Part shown: one piece after another, positions 44,860-54,216 of the stretch
Numbering within the stretch: position 1 is the first letter of the stretch
Layout: each line of letters opens with the position of its first letter
DNA from: QQVM01 sp964544885
Lineage (GTDB): Bacteria; Bacteroidota; Bacteroidia; AKYH767-A; 2013-40CM-41-45
Reading direction: 5' to 3'
Assembly: GCA_964544885.1 (NCBI GenBank)
Contig: CAZJDX010000019.1
Location: 8,006 to 72,005, forward strand
DNA length: 64,000 nt
The notes under the pieces: model-generated
Database searches by the model: none
The model's input: the letters and a program-made list of their open reading frames with translations, nothing else
What the model was told of the DNA's origin: nothing
Program-made: the position numbers and the translations under genes

Positions 44860-46396
44860 ATGAAAATCAGATTGTATTTCTTCCTGATCCTTCCACTGTT
44901 TAGCGCTGCACAAGATCAAAACAGCATCTGGATTTTCGGCGATAGCGCGGGTATTGATTTCAGAAATACCACCAATCCCATGCCCATCACTTCCGGCATA
45001 GACAGCAGGGGAAGCTGTGTGAGCGTGGCTGATTCAAATGGCAACCTGGTATTGTACTCCGCAACCATGCACTACGCAGGTCCCTTTAGTGCATGGGCAA
45101 CCAAGATTTATAATTCTCAGCACCAGCTTTTACAGGGATCCGATTCTATTACAGGCGTGGCCTGGTATAATGAATTAGTCATGTTTCCCAAACCGGGACG
45201 GATCCTGGAATATGAATTGTTTTCTGCCGGGCTGGAGCCCAATATTAATAACGGCCTCTATTATACCCATATTGATATGAAGCTGAACGGGGGACAAGGT
45301 GCGGTAGTTACGGGAAATAAACGGATCAGCAGCGAAGTTCATGCCGACTGCCTCACCGGCGTGAAGCATGGGAACGGAAGGGACTGGTGGATTATCGGGA
45401 AATTGAACCCCCCCCCCCATGATAAGTCAGTTTAACCGTTTTTTTGTTTACCTGGTCAGTGCAGACAGTGTGTATAGTCCCTTGGTCTTTGATTTTAATG
45501 ACATGAGGGATGTGGCATTCTCTAAGATTATCTGGCATCCTGCATACAATCATTTTATGCTTATAAATGCCCGTGGTTACATGTCCGAATTTAGTTTTGA
45601 TCGGTGTAATGGCAGCATCAACTTTTTAAGGAATATCTTTCCCGAACAAAGCTCCAATTTCAACCGCGCATTTTGGGAAGGGGCCTATTCTCCCAACGGA
45701 AACATCTTTTATGTGAGCCGTAGCTCTTATGGTGGCACAAATGGTATTTATAATTTCTTGTTACAATATGACCTGACAGCCCCCGATATCCCCGCCTCCT
45801 GCGATACCTTAGACTCAACCACCTACCTTCCTGTAGATAATGGCGCCGTTCGCTTAGCTCCCGATGGCAAGATCTATTATTCACAAGCCTATATCAGCGC
45901 CAGCGTTTGGAGCTACCCCTATGCCGATTCCATGCGCAATAGCATCAATGAAAACTTAGGCGTGGTGCATAATCCGGATATTGCCGGGGTGGGATGTGAT
46001 TTCCGGCCATTCAGCTTTTACCTTGGCGGCAAACGCACCTATTACGGCCTGCCCAATAATCCTAAGTATAATTTAGGCCCGCTTACAGGCTCCCTTTGCG
46101 ATACGATAACGGTAGGAATAAATGAATATTTTGATAAACCTTCGGGACTGAGGGATCTGGTGTATCCGAATCCGGCAAGCGGTCAGGTAACTTATACAAG
46201 CAGTCAGGTATTTGGAAAAAATGAACGGCTAATAATTAAGGACAATACCGGAAGAGAAAGAGGGACTTTTGAATTACCGGAGAATCTGAATTTCTACAAA
46301 CTTGCTATTTCACACCTGCAGCCCGGAGTATATTTCATAAGCAGACTTTGGGAGAGTAAGTTCGTTGAAGAACATAAATTGATTATCCTGAAATAA
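44860..46396 (+). pseudogene. T9SS surface protein, tandem copy B, frameshifted in the C tract
   Basis: A close paralogue of copy A. The frame from ATG 44860 (signal peptide MKIRLYFFLILPLFSAA) runs to a run of 11 C at 45408-45418, then goes out of frame and stops after HDKSV, giving 191 residues. The remaining 325 residues, including the sorting domain (LVYPNPASGQVTYTSSQ to EEHKLIILK), continue in another frame from 45419. Removing one C would join both parts into 511 residues, one less than copy A. So this is a single-base disruption, either a phase-off state, a fixed mutation, or a sequencing error in the homopolymer. Everything else in the gene looks intact. Confidence 0.85.
45408..45418 (+). 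repeat. Poly-C tract (11 C) in copy B, out of frame
   Basis: Eleven C preceded by AA rather than the AAAAA of copy A. With this flank 10 C would be needed to keep the frame. Confidence 0.9.
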
Positions 46397-46559
46397 AAAA
46401 TTGGTCAGCAACGAAGGCTGATCTGTGCATGCTTAAAAATCCGGCCTGGCAGGAAGAGGACAGTACAGGCTTGAATTTTTACCAGCCTGGGAGACAGCTG
46501 GGAAGAGAGCTTTTTTTCTCTCTTTTTCATCAATTGATAGAAAGAAAATTATTTCCTAT

Positions 46560-46756
46560 GGGCGCCTCTAAAAACCTGTTTTGGGCGATGTGCTTAGAGA
46601 TTTTTTTGCAGGACAAAGCCTGAGGAAGAATGATAAGGAACTAAGTATCTGAAACCGAACATCGCTGTATTGCAAAAAAGATCAAGCACATCTTTCTTTT
46701 CTGAATTATCGGCTATATTGTAAGGCAGCACCTGAAAGAGGTTTTTAGAGGCGCCC
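46560..46756. mobile_element. Miniature inverted-repeat element (197 bp)
   Basis: GGGCGCCTCTAAAAACCT (46560-46577) and AGGTTTTTAGAGGCGCCC (46739-46756) are 18-bp perfect terminal inverted repeats around 161 bp with no transposase frame. A copy of the first 14 bp lies at 32905-32918. The form fits a non-autonomous (MITE-like) derivative of an insertion sequence. No clear target-site duplication is visible: flanks are CCTAT and TTATG. The IS family is not assigned. Confidence 0.7.
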
Positions 46757-46864
46757 TTATGATAATTGCCAATGAGCTGCGAATAAACACTCCAGGTAAC
46801 AACGGAGAAGCCCATATCCTTTCCCGCCGCGGAATTTCAACATGAGGGATTTGAGAAATAGCCC

Positions 46865-46872
46865 TACCTTCG
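46865..46872 (+). promoter_or_regulatory. Possible promoter close to the start codon
   Basis: TACCTTCG matches TAnnTTTG in seven of eight positions and ends 4 bp before the ATG at 46877, the same near-leaderless spacing as at 12850. Confidence 0.3.
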
Positions 46873-46876
46873 CTTC

Positions 46877-48028
46877 ATGAATACTAAATACGAATTCGGA
46901 ACCCGGGCAATCCATGCCGGGCAGGAACCTGATCCTTCCACCGGTGCCATCATGACCCCTATTTACCAGACCTCTACCTATGTTCAGGAAAGTCCGGGTA
47001 AGCACAAAGGCTATGCCTATGCAAGAGGAAAGAACCCGACAAGGGTTGCACTCGAAAAGTGTATCGCTTCCCTTGAAAATGCCAGACACGGACTTTGCTT
47101 TTCCAGCGGACAAGGAGCGGAAGACGCCATCATAAAATTACTGCGTCCGGGCGACGAAGTCATCGCTACCGATGATCTGTATGGAGGTTCTTACAGGATG
47201 TTCACGAAAGTATTCGAGCCCCTGGGCATCAGTTTCCGCTTCGTGAATATGCATGATATCAGCGAATGTAAAAAAGCCATTTCATCAAAAACTAAAATGA
47301 TCTGGTTGGAAACACCTACCAATCCGCTGATGAAAATCATCGACATCCGCGCTTTTGCAAACCTTGCTTCAGAACATAAATTACTGCTGGTGGTTGACAA
47401 CACCTTTGCATCTCCATACCTGCAAAATCCGCTTGACCTCGGCGCACACATTGTTACCCACTCAGCCACCAAATACCTTGGTGGACACTCGGACGTCGTA
47501 TTGGGCGCCTTGTGTACCAACGACGATAGTCTGTATGAACAACTGGCATTCATTGCCAATTCATGCGGAGCAACACCCGGTCCGATGGACAGCTTCCTGG
47601 TATTACGCGGACTGAAGACCCTGCATGTAAGAATGGAAAGACATTGTTCGAACGGGAAAGCGGTAGCCGAATTTCTCAGGTCTCATCCGAAGGTGGATAA
47701 AGTGTACTGGCCCGGATTCAGCGATCACCCCAATCATGATATAGCTAAAAAACAAATGCGCGATTTTGGGGGGATGATCTCTTTTTCGCTCAAGGGAAAT
47801 TCAAAAGATGAAGCCTTTGCCATGGCATCGAGAACCAGAGTCTTCTCTCTTGCCGAATCACTGGGCGGTGTTGAATCGCTCATCGGTCATCCGGCAAGCA
47901 TGACACATGCCTCCATTCCTAAGGAGATCCGTGAACAGGCCGGTGTAACAGAATCCCTGCTGAGACTCAGTACGGGTATTGAAGATGTTAAGGATTTGTT
48001 AGCGGATTTAAAGCAGGCAATTGGTTGA
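46877..48028 (+). CDS. Cystathionine gamma-synthase/lyase-type PLP enzyme
   Basis: A 383-residue Cys/Met-metabolism PLP-dependent enzyme. The opening FGTRAIHAGQEPDPSTGAIMTPIYQTSTYVQ is typical. The PLP phosphate loop is in FSSGQGAEDAII, the aspartate stacking partner in LLVVDNTFASPYLQNP, and the Schiff-base lysine in HSATKYLGGHSDVV. The C-terminal SLGGVESLIGHPASMTHAS completes the family pattern. It belongs to the transsulfuration branch: either gamma-synthase or gamma-lyase; the sequence alone does not separate them. The gene stands alone. Confidence 0.9.
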   Translation: MNTKYEFGTRAIHAGQEPDPSTGAIMTPIYQTSTYVQESPGKHKGYAYARGKNPTRVALEKCIASLENARHGLCFSSGQGAEDAIIKLLRPGDEVIATDDLYGGSYRMFTKVFEPLGISFRFVNMHDISECKKAISSKTKMIWLETPTNPLMKIIDIRAFANLASEHKLLLVVDNTFASPYLQNPLDLGAHIVTHSATKYLGGHSDVVLGALCTNDDSLYEQLAFIANSCGATPGPMDSFLVLRGLKTLHVRMERHCSNGKAVAEFLRSHPKVDKVYWPGFSDHPNHDIAKKQMRDFGGMISFSLKGNSKDEAFAMASRTRVFSLAESLGGVESLIGHPASMTHASIPKEIREQAGVTESLLRLSTGIEDVKDLLADLKQAIG

Positions 48029-48134
48029 TTTTTTATTGAAATTCACTGTATTCGGCGCATGGATTTTCCTGACGTACTGAATGGTCATTCCAGTGTCAAA
48101 TGTCTGCGACAGGATATAAAAATCAAAATTTGAG

Positions 48135-48142
48135 TATCTTTG
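48135..48142 (+). promoter_or_regulatory. TAnnTTTG promoter element of the M43 protease gene
   Basis: TATCTTTG is a perfect match, 48 bp before the ATG at 48191, giving a leader of about 40 nt. No obvious TTG -33 element at standard spacing. Confidence 0.5.
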
Positions 48143-48190
48143 TATAATAAGCTATTTTAATCCAACTGTTTTAAAACACCCTAATCTTTC

Positions 48191-50266
48191 ATGAAGAAAC
48201 TGTTACTTTCAGTGTTGCTGACTGCTGTCTTTGGCAACCTGCTCTTTGCACAAAACGAACACCGTTGTCATACGGATGAAGTTTACAGGGAAACTGTTGC
48301 CAATAATCCTGACGTGCTTCGTATTCAGCAACAACTTGAAGAGTTCACCGCTGATTATGTCAGGAATCAAAGCATGCAGCGTACCACTTCAGGCGGTACG
48401 CCATTGTATATTATTCCTGTTGTCTTTCACATCCTTCACAACTACGGTCCGGAAAATATTTCCGATGAACAAGTGCGCGATGCGATCCGCGTCATCAATG
48501 AGGATTACAGCAAGCTGAATCCTGATACCAGTCAGATCATTCCCCCATTCCTGGGAATCGCGGCGAACGCACAGATCGAATTCCGGCTGGCCAATATCGA
48601 TCCGAACGGGAATTGCACCAATGGAATTGACCGCATCGTGACTAACCTTACCTATAATGCCAATGATCAGTCTAAACTGAATCCATGGCCTAATCAAAAA
48701 TATATTAACATCTGGGTGGCTCATACGCTGGAGAGAACCGGAGCGGCAGCTTATGCCTTCCTTCCAGGAACCACTGTTAATACCAACGACGGAATTCTTT
48801 CCCGGCACAATTATGTAGGCAGCATCGGAACCAGCGTACCCAACAACAAGAGAACATTAACTCATGAGTTGGGCCATGTACTGAATTTGTATCATCCATG
48901 GGGAGGCGGTAATGATGTAGGCACCCAGTGCGGAGATGATTTTGTGGGCGATACCCCTGTCACAATGGGCTTCTCCTTCTGTCCGACACAAACAACAGCC
49001 CAGGTATGTAACCCGCCTATCGTGGAGAACTATCAGAATTTCATGGACTACTCTTACTGTGATGTAATGTTCACCGAAGGTCAAAAAACAAGAATGCACG
49101 CTGCTCTTAATGCGGGAGCCAGCGGAAGAAATAACTTGTGGACTCCGGGTAATCTGACCGCAACCGGTACCGATGGCTCACCTGTTACCATATGCGTTCC
49201 CAACGCAGACTTTATCCCTAACCGCAAAGAAGTCTGTGAAATGGGTTTCGTTACTTTTAATGATCTTTCCTGGAATGCCGATGCGACAAGCTGGTACTGG
49301 GAATTCCCGGGAGGAAATCCATCTACTTCTACCGACTCCATGCCAGTTGTTCAATACATGACCGAAGGTGTTTACGATGTAACCTTTGCCGCGTCTAATT
49401 CCGTCGGATCTGATACCTTGACCCGTCAGGCTTATATACATGTAACCGGAGCGGCAACGGATACAGCGCCATTCACGCAGGATTTTGAAGTGGTTTCTTC
49501 CTTCCCCGGCACCCAGGGTTATCTGTACAATCCGGATAACGGGCAGGCATGGACACGCATAACCGGAGTCGGCTTTAACAGCAATGCCTGCATCCGGATC
49601 AATAACTATTCTAATATTGCACGCGAAGTGGATGAGTGGGTGATGCCTGCGATCGACATGTCGAACATCGCCGTACCTGTCTATATGACCTTTGATTATG
49701 CCAATGCGCAGCGCAGCAGTACTTCGGAAGATGAACTTGTTGTCTGGGGCAGCAGCAATTGCGGGCAGGTTTGGTCTAACCGCTGGTCAAGAAAAGGCGC
49801 CAGCTTATCAACAGCGGGAGTTATTTCCATCAGCTTCACCCCGACGAACAGCGGTCAATGGGCACAGGCTTCCGTTTCCATGAACCCTTACGCGCTTAAG
49901 CCGGTTGCCCGTTTCAAATTTCAAAACATCAGCGACAGAGGTAATAATACCTATATAGATAATATCAATATCACCGGAACCATTGTGAACGTGGATGAGA
50001 TTGAAGAAGTGGATCTGGGTTTCGCCTTGTATCCAAATCCCGCCACGAGCAATACAAAGGTGCAGTTCAAGATATCAAAGACCTTACCCGTCAGCATTCA
50101 GGTTACCGACCTTGCAGGCAGACTGGTAAGCCAGGTGATGCAGGAAACACTTCCTGCCGGTTTGTATGAATATCCGGTCAGAATTGATTCTCCGGGAATT
50201 TATCTTGTAAATCTTTTGGTTGACGGTAAGTTCCACGCCAGAAAACTGGTGATCCCGGCAGAGTAA
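48191..50266 (+). CDS. Secreted M43 metalloprotease with PKD and T9SS domains
   Basis: A 691-residue exported protease. The signal peptide (MKKLLLSVLLTAVFGNLLFAQ) precedes a propeptide-like region. The pappalysin/cytophagalysin catalytic domain has the zinc motif HELGHVLNLYH, with a Met-turn in FMDYSYCDVMFTEGQKTRM. A PKD domain follows at about 340-420 (WYWEFPGGNPSTSTDSMPVV, GVYDVTFAASNSVGSDTLT), then a jelly-roll-like segment (about 430-600), then a sorting domain (FALYPNPATSNTKVQFKI to HARKLVIPAE). It is likely processed at the surface and degrades extracellular proteins. A strong terminator follows. Confidence 0.93.
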   Translation: MKKLLLSVLLTAVFGNLLFAQNEHRCHTDEVYRETVANNPDVLRIQQQLEEFTADYVRNQSMQRTTSGGTPLYIIPVVFHILHNYGPENISDEQVRDAIRVINEDYSKLNPDTSQIIPPFLGIAANAQIEFRLANIDPNGNCTNGIDRIVTNLTYNANDQSKLNPWPNQKYINIWVAHTLERTGAAAYAFLPGTTVNTNDGILSRHNYVGSIGTSVPNNKRTLTHELGHVLNLYHPWGGGNDVGTQCGDDFVGDTPVTMGFSFCPTQTTAQVCNPPIVENYQNFMDYSYCDVMFTEGQKTRMHAALNAGASGRNNLWTPGNLTATGTDGSPVTICVPNADFIPNRKEVCEMGFVTFNDLSWNADATSWYWEFPGGNPSTSTDSMPVVQYMTEGVYDVTFAASNSVGSDTLTRQAYIHVTGAATDTAPFTQDFEVVSSFPGTQGYLYNPDNGQAWTRITGVGFNSNACIRINNYSNIAREVDEWVMPAIDMSNIAVPVYMTFDYANAQRSSTSEDELVVWGSSNCGQVWSNRWSRKGASLSTAGVISISFTPTNSGQWAQASVSMNPYALKPVARFKFQNISDRGNNTYIDNINITGTIVNVDEIEEVDLGFALYPNPATSNTKVQFKISKTLPVSIQVTDLAGRLVSQVMQETLPAGLYEYPVRIDSPGIYLVNLLVDGKFHARKLVIPAE

Positions 50267-50289
50267 ATTCATCCAGGAAAAATTCTGAG

Positions 50290-50316
50290 AACCCCGGTCA
50301 TCCAGCCGGGGTTTTT
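50290..50316 (+). terminator. Rho-independent terminator after the M43 gene
   Basis: AACCCCGG (50290-50297) and CCGGGGTT (50306-50313) form an 8-bp stem with an 8-nt loop, followed by TTTTC. It lies 24 bp after the stop. Confidence 0.85.
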
Positions 50317-50483
50317 CTTTGAACGCCGGAAGTCTGAAGACAAATCAGCCTTCGGCCTTACACCTGTTCATTTTGTTGTCATAAATTACAACTCTGGAAA
50401 TCTTACATCGTAATATTGAAAAAACGGTCATTTTATTGGGCATATCCAATTTTTTTTCGAAGATTTGCAAGGGTATCAAAAGC

Positions 50484-51170
50484 ATGTCATTCCCCAGGGT
50501 CATTTTTTCTCTTATTCCCGCTATTTTATTGTATTCCAGCGCATTTTCACAGGAAACGCCGGAATACAAAAAGAACGCGATCGCATTTGACATTACCCAA
50601 ATGGCCACCAATGAGATTAACCTCAACTACGAGCGTTTCTTTTCAAACCGCCGGAGTCTTGAACTAGCCCTGGGACTCATTTATGTAAACGAAGGATTGG
50701 TTGATCTTTCAAAGGAATGGAGCAATACCCATTACTTTTCGGAACACGGCTTCAGTGTCAGGGTCGCTTATAAACTGTATAAACGGCAGCTTGAGGATTC
50801 CAAATGGCGGGATTACATAGCGCCTGCCATCATGTACAAGTATCTGTACTTCCGGAGTCAATGGTTTGAGAATGAAAAAACGGATGAAGTCACCGGAAAC
50901 AAGATCACAGAATGTCTGTATCAGAACAGATACAGGAGTAAATTCGGTTTTGAATTTCTCTGGGGTAAGGTGTATGAGTTCAACAAAACCTTTGCCCTGG
51001 AAATGTTCTATGGCGTTGGAATAAGAGCCACGAGTTCAGTCCGCAGAGATCTTTTGAAGCAGGACATTTGTGACAGTACGGAAATTTATGTTCCGAACTA
51101 TGGCCCCGATGAACGGTTCTTTATCCGGCCTGCCCTGCGCGCCGGACTTAAGTTCAGGATTTCGTTCTGA
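50484..51170 (+). CDS. Exported beta-barrel-like protein of unknown function
   Basis: A 228-residue protein. From ATG 50484 a signal peptide (MSFPRVIFSLIPAILLYSSAFS) precedes QETPEYKKN. The mature part shows alternating strands (AIAFDITQMATNEINLNYERFF, SLELALGLIYVNEG, GFSVRVAYKLYKRQ, YIAPAIMYKYLYFRSQWF) and ends in an aromatic terminal strand (ALRAGLKFRISF). This pattern fits a small outer-membrane barrel. An in-frame ATG at 50436 adds a non-signal-like MGISNFFSKICKGIK, so 50484 is preferred. No family recognised. The gene converges with polA. Confidence 0.7.
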   Translation: MSFPRVIFSLIPAILLYSSAFSQETPEYKKNAIAFDITQMATNEINLNYERFFSNRRSLELALGLIYVNEGLVDLSKEWSNTHYFSEHGFSVRVAYKLYKRQLEDSKWRDYIAPAIMYKYLYFRSQWFENEKTDEVTGNKITECLYQNRYRSKFGFEFLWGKVYEFNKTFALEMFYGVGIRATSSVRRDLLKQDICDSTEIYVPNYGPDERFFIRPALRAGLKFRISF

Positions 51171-51192
51171 TCAATTCTTTCCTGAGGAGATC

Positions 51193-54027
51193 TTAGTGCG
51201 CCTCAAGCCAGTTTTTACCCGTCCCAATTCCTACTTCAACCGGTACTTTCAGTGGAATGGCATGAGCCATCCTGTCTGCAACCAGTTTTTTCAGCTCGTC
51301 CGTTTCATCTTTATGTACATCAAAGACAAGTTCGTCATGAACCTGCAGCAACATTTTCGACTTTAACTTCCTTTTCTTCATATCATCAGCGATACGTATC
51401 ATAGCAACCTTGATCATATCGGCAGCGCTTCCCTGAATCGGCGCATTGATGGCGTTTCGTTCAGCAAAACCACGTACCGTGGCGTTGGCCGAGTTGATGT
51501 CTCTCAGATAGCGCCTGCGGCCCATAATCGTTTCCACATAGCCTTTCTTCCTTGCCTTCTCTATACTGAGATCCATATACTCTCTGATACCCGGATATTG
51601 TGTGAAATAATTATCGATGATCTCCTTCGCTTCTGTCCTGGAAATATTCAGCCTGTCCGCCAGTCCGAAAGCTGAAATACCATAAATAATTCCAAAGTTC
51701 ACCATCTTGGCGTTACGGCGCATATCAGAACTGACTTCCTTAATAGCTACTCCATACACTTTCGATGCAGTGGCTGAATGAATATCCTCTCCGCTGTTAA
51801 AGGCATCGAGCATTCCTTTATCCTGACTGAGTTCCGCTATGATGCGAAGCTCAATCTGTGAATAGTCTGCAGACAAGAGCAGGTAATCATGATCACGGGG
51901 TACAAAAGCTTTACGGATTTCCCTCCCTCGTTCCGTACGTATGGGAATATTCTGCAGATTCGGATTGTCGGAACTGAGGCGACCGGTCACGGCGACAATT
52001 TGATTATAGGTGGTATGTATACGTCCTGTTTCAGGGTCCACCAGTTCTGGTAAAACATCTACATAGGTGTTTTTTAGTTTGACCAGTTCGCGGTAATCCA
52101 GGATTCTTCTTACGACAGGATGTTTGTTTTCCAGCTTTGCCAGAACATCTTCGCCCGTAGAATATTGTCCTGTCTTGGTCTTCACCGGCTTGTCGGTGAT
52201 CTTCAGTTTCCCGAATAAAATTTCTCCAACCTGCCGCGGCGAGGCGATATTGAATTTTTCGCCGGCTAATTCCTGAATCTCCTTTTCCACCGTGACGATA
52301 TCCTCTGCAAGATTTTCGGATAATGATTTCAAGGCGTTTTTATCAAGTCTTATTCCTTCTCTTTCCATATCCGCGAGCACCTTCACCAGTGGCATCTCAA
52401 CCTCATAAAACAATTTTTCGGTTCCGCTGCTCTTTAGTTTGGGTTCAAATACCTTATAAAGCTGCAAGGTAACATCGGCATCTTCCGCTGCATATTCCTT
52501 GATCAGCTCCAGGGGAACATCCCGCATGCTTAACTGATCTTTTCCTCTCTTGCCGATCAGTGATTCGATCGATACGGGAGAATAGTGCAGATAGGTTTCC
52601 GAGAGGACATCCATGGAATGACGCATCTCCGGGCGTATGAGAAAATGAGAGATCATGGTATCGAATAAGGAAGCCTTGAATTCGATTCCATAACGTTCAA
52701 GTATGATAAGGTCATACTTCAGGTTCTGAGCGACTTTTATTTTATCTTCAGCGGAAAATACCGGCTTGAATTCCGCAACAATCTTCATTGCTTCATCCCG
52801 ATCAGGTGCTACGGGAACATAATACGCTTCCGATTTTTTCATGGAGAAAGACATTCCGACGAGTTCTGCATGATGGGCATCAAGCCCGGTTGTCTCCGTA
52901 TCGAAGCTGAAGATCTTTTCTTCAAGAAGCCGGGCGATCAGGTTCTTTCTCTTCTCTTCATCATCGGCAAGAATGTATTCGTGTTCCGTATCAGAAATAG
53001 TTTTAAGTGCGGAAGCCGGCGGGGGCTCCGGAACTTCTTCCGCCAGCTCAAGCTCCGTATTCTGCTGGTCCCCTGAAAACAAATCGCTCTGTCCCGCAAG
53101 GGATTTTTTTGCGGGCTTCGGCGATGCTTTCACCGGAGTGTCCTGTCCGTTTCCCAGTCCCATTTGTTCAGCAAGGCGTCTGAACTCAAGTTCCGCGAAT
53201 AATTCCTGTAAAGCAGGTTGATCGGGTTCCTGAATTTTAAGATCGTCAGGATCCATTTCCAGGGGTACATCGGTAATAATGGTGGCCAGCCACTTTGACT
53301 GGACAGCCTTGTCCTTGTTTGCTTCCACCTTCTCTTTGAGCTTTCCTTTCAGTTCCGAAGTATTGTCCAGCAAATTCTCCACTGAACCAAACTGTTTGAT
53401 GAGGGCGATGGCAGTCTTTTCTCCCACTCCCGGAATACCGGGAATGTTATCCACGCTGTCGCCCATGAGACCCAGAATATCCTTGACCTGATTTACATTG
53501 TCAATTTCCCAGCGTGCACAAATTTCTTTAACTCCTAAAATCTCCGCACCGCTGCCGCTGCGCGCGGGTTTATAAATAAATGTGTGCTCATCTACCAGTT
53601 GTCCAAAATCCTTGTCGGGTGTCATCATATAGGTGTCGAAACCTTCCTTCTCCGCTTTCATCGCAAGAGTTCCGATGATGTCATCGGCTTCATAACCGTC
53701 AAGAGCAAGAACCGGAATTCTGAATGCTTCACAGAGTTTTACCACCATGGGAATGGATGCGGCAAGATCTTCGGGAATTTCCTGCCGGTTTGCTTTATAC
53801 TCGGTGAATTCCCCGTGTCTTTCGGTTGGAGCAGCGGTATCAAAAACGACGGCAATATGCGTGGGTTTCTCTTTGCGAAGAACTTCCAGCAAGGTATTGG
53901 TAAAACCAAAGACCGCTGAGGTATTCTGACCCTTTGAATTTATTCTGTGGTTATTGCTGAAAGCGAAATAGGCACGGTAAATCAATGCCATCGCGTCAAG
54001 CAGAAACAATTTTTTATCGGAAGCCAT
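51193..54027 (-). CDS. polA: DNA polymerase I
   Basis: A 944-residue three-domain enzyme. The 5' nuclease starts KLFLLDAMALIYRAYFAF and has the helix-hairpin-helix DNIPGIPGVGEKTAIALIKQF (about 170-190). The 3'-5' exonuclease has its catalytic FSFDTETTGLDAHHAELVG, followed by AAEDADVTLQL, so proofreading residues are present. The polymerase has motif A DYSQIELRIIAELS, motif B RRNAKMVNFGIIYG and motif C QVHDELVFDV. It acts in Okazaki-fragment maturation and repair. The length and motif set are complete. Confidence 0.98.
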   Translation of the reverse strand: MASDKKLFLLDAMALIYRAYFAFSNNHRINSKGQNTSAVFGFTNTLLEVLRKEKPTHIAVVFDTAAPTERHGEFTEYKANRQEIPEDLAASIPMVVKLCEAFRIPVLALDGYEADDIIGTLAMKAEKEGFDTYMMTPDKDFGQLVDEHTFIYKPARSGSGAEILGVKEICARWEIDNVNQVKDILGLMGDSVDNIPGIPGVGEKTAIALIKQFGSVENLLDNTSELKGKLKEKVEANKDKAVQSKWLATIITDVPLEMDPDDLKIQEPDQPALQELFAELEFRRLAEQMGLGNGQDTPVKASPKPAKKSLAGQSDLFSGDQQNTELELAEEVPEPPPASALKTISDTEHEYILADDEEKRKNLIARLLEEKIFSFDTETTGLDAHHAELVGMSFSMKKSEAYYVPVAPDRDEAMKIVAEFKPVFSAEDKIKVAQNLKYDLIILERYGIEFKASLFDTMISHFLIRPEMRHSMDVLSETYLHYSPVSIESLIGKRGKDQLSMRDVPLELIKEYAAEDADVTLQLYKVFEPKLKSSGTEKLFYEVEMPLVKVLADMEREGIRLDKNALKSLSENLAEDIVTVEKEIQELAGEKFNIASPRQVGEILFGKLKITDKPVKTKTGQYSTGEDVLAKLENKHPVVRRILDYRELVKLKNTYVDVLPELVDPETGRIHTTYNQIVAVTGRLSSDNPNLQNIPIRTERGREIRKAFVPRDHDYLLLSADYSQIELRIIAELSQDKGMLDAFNSGEDIHSATASKVYGVAIKEVSSDMRRNAKMVNFGIIYGISAFGLADRLNISRTEAKEIIDNYFTQYPGIREYMDLSIEKARKKGYVETIMGRRRYLRDINSANATVRGFAERNAINAPIQGSAADMIKVAMIRIADDMKKRKLKSKMLLQVHDELVFDVHKDETDELKKLVADRMAHAIPLKVPVEVGIGTGKNWLEAH

Positions 54028-54216
54028 GGGTAAGTATTAAATACACGATGCAATTTACCAAAAAAACCAGGCAAAGGCTGATACCCATTCTTCCCAGCTC
54101 AGCAGGATCGCTGAATTCCCATAAGATGCGGATCCTGATTTATCAGGAATAATCAGCAACGGAAAAAACAGATCAATTAAGTATCCTCATGATTTGAAGC
54201 AGGACGTCTTTCATGT

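Larger units (their letters stand above)
46397..46876. other. 480-bp gap holding a small inverted-repeat element
   Basis: After copy B there is a weak hairpin (GGTCAGC/GCTGATC near 46405) and an AGAGAG/CTCTCT hairpin with a T-rich loop and tail at about 46505-46530, which might end transcription. The element at 46560-46756 fills the middle. No convincing coding frame is present; short frames inside are unlike proteins. Confidence 0.45.

Noticed and set aside
45419..46396. Second half of copy B as a separate gene
   Set aside because: It starts in mid-domain without a signal peptide and lines up exactly with the rest of copy A, so it is the frameshifted continuation.
50345..50667. Open frames around the start of the barrel-like gene
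   Set aside because: They overlap the better supported gene with a signal peptide and lack any domain.
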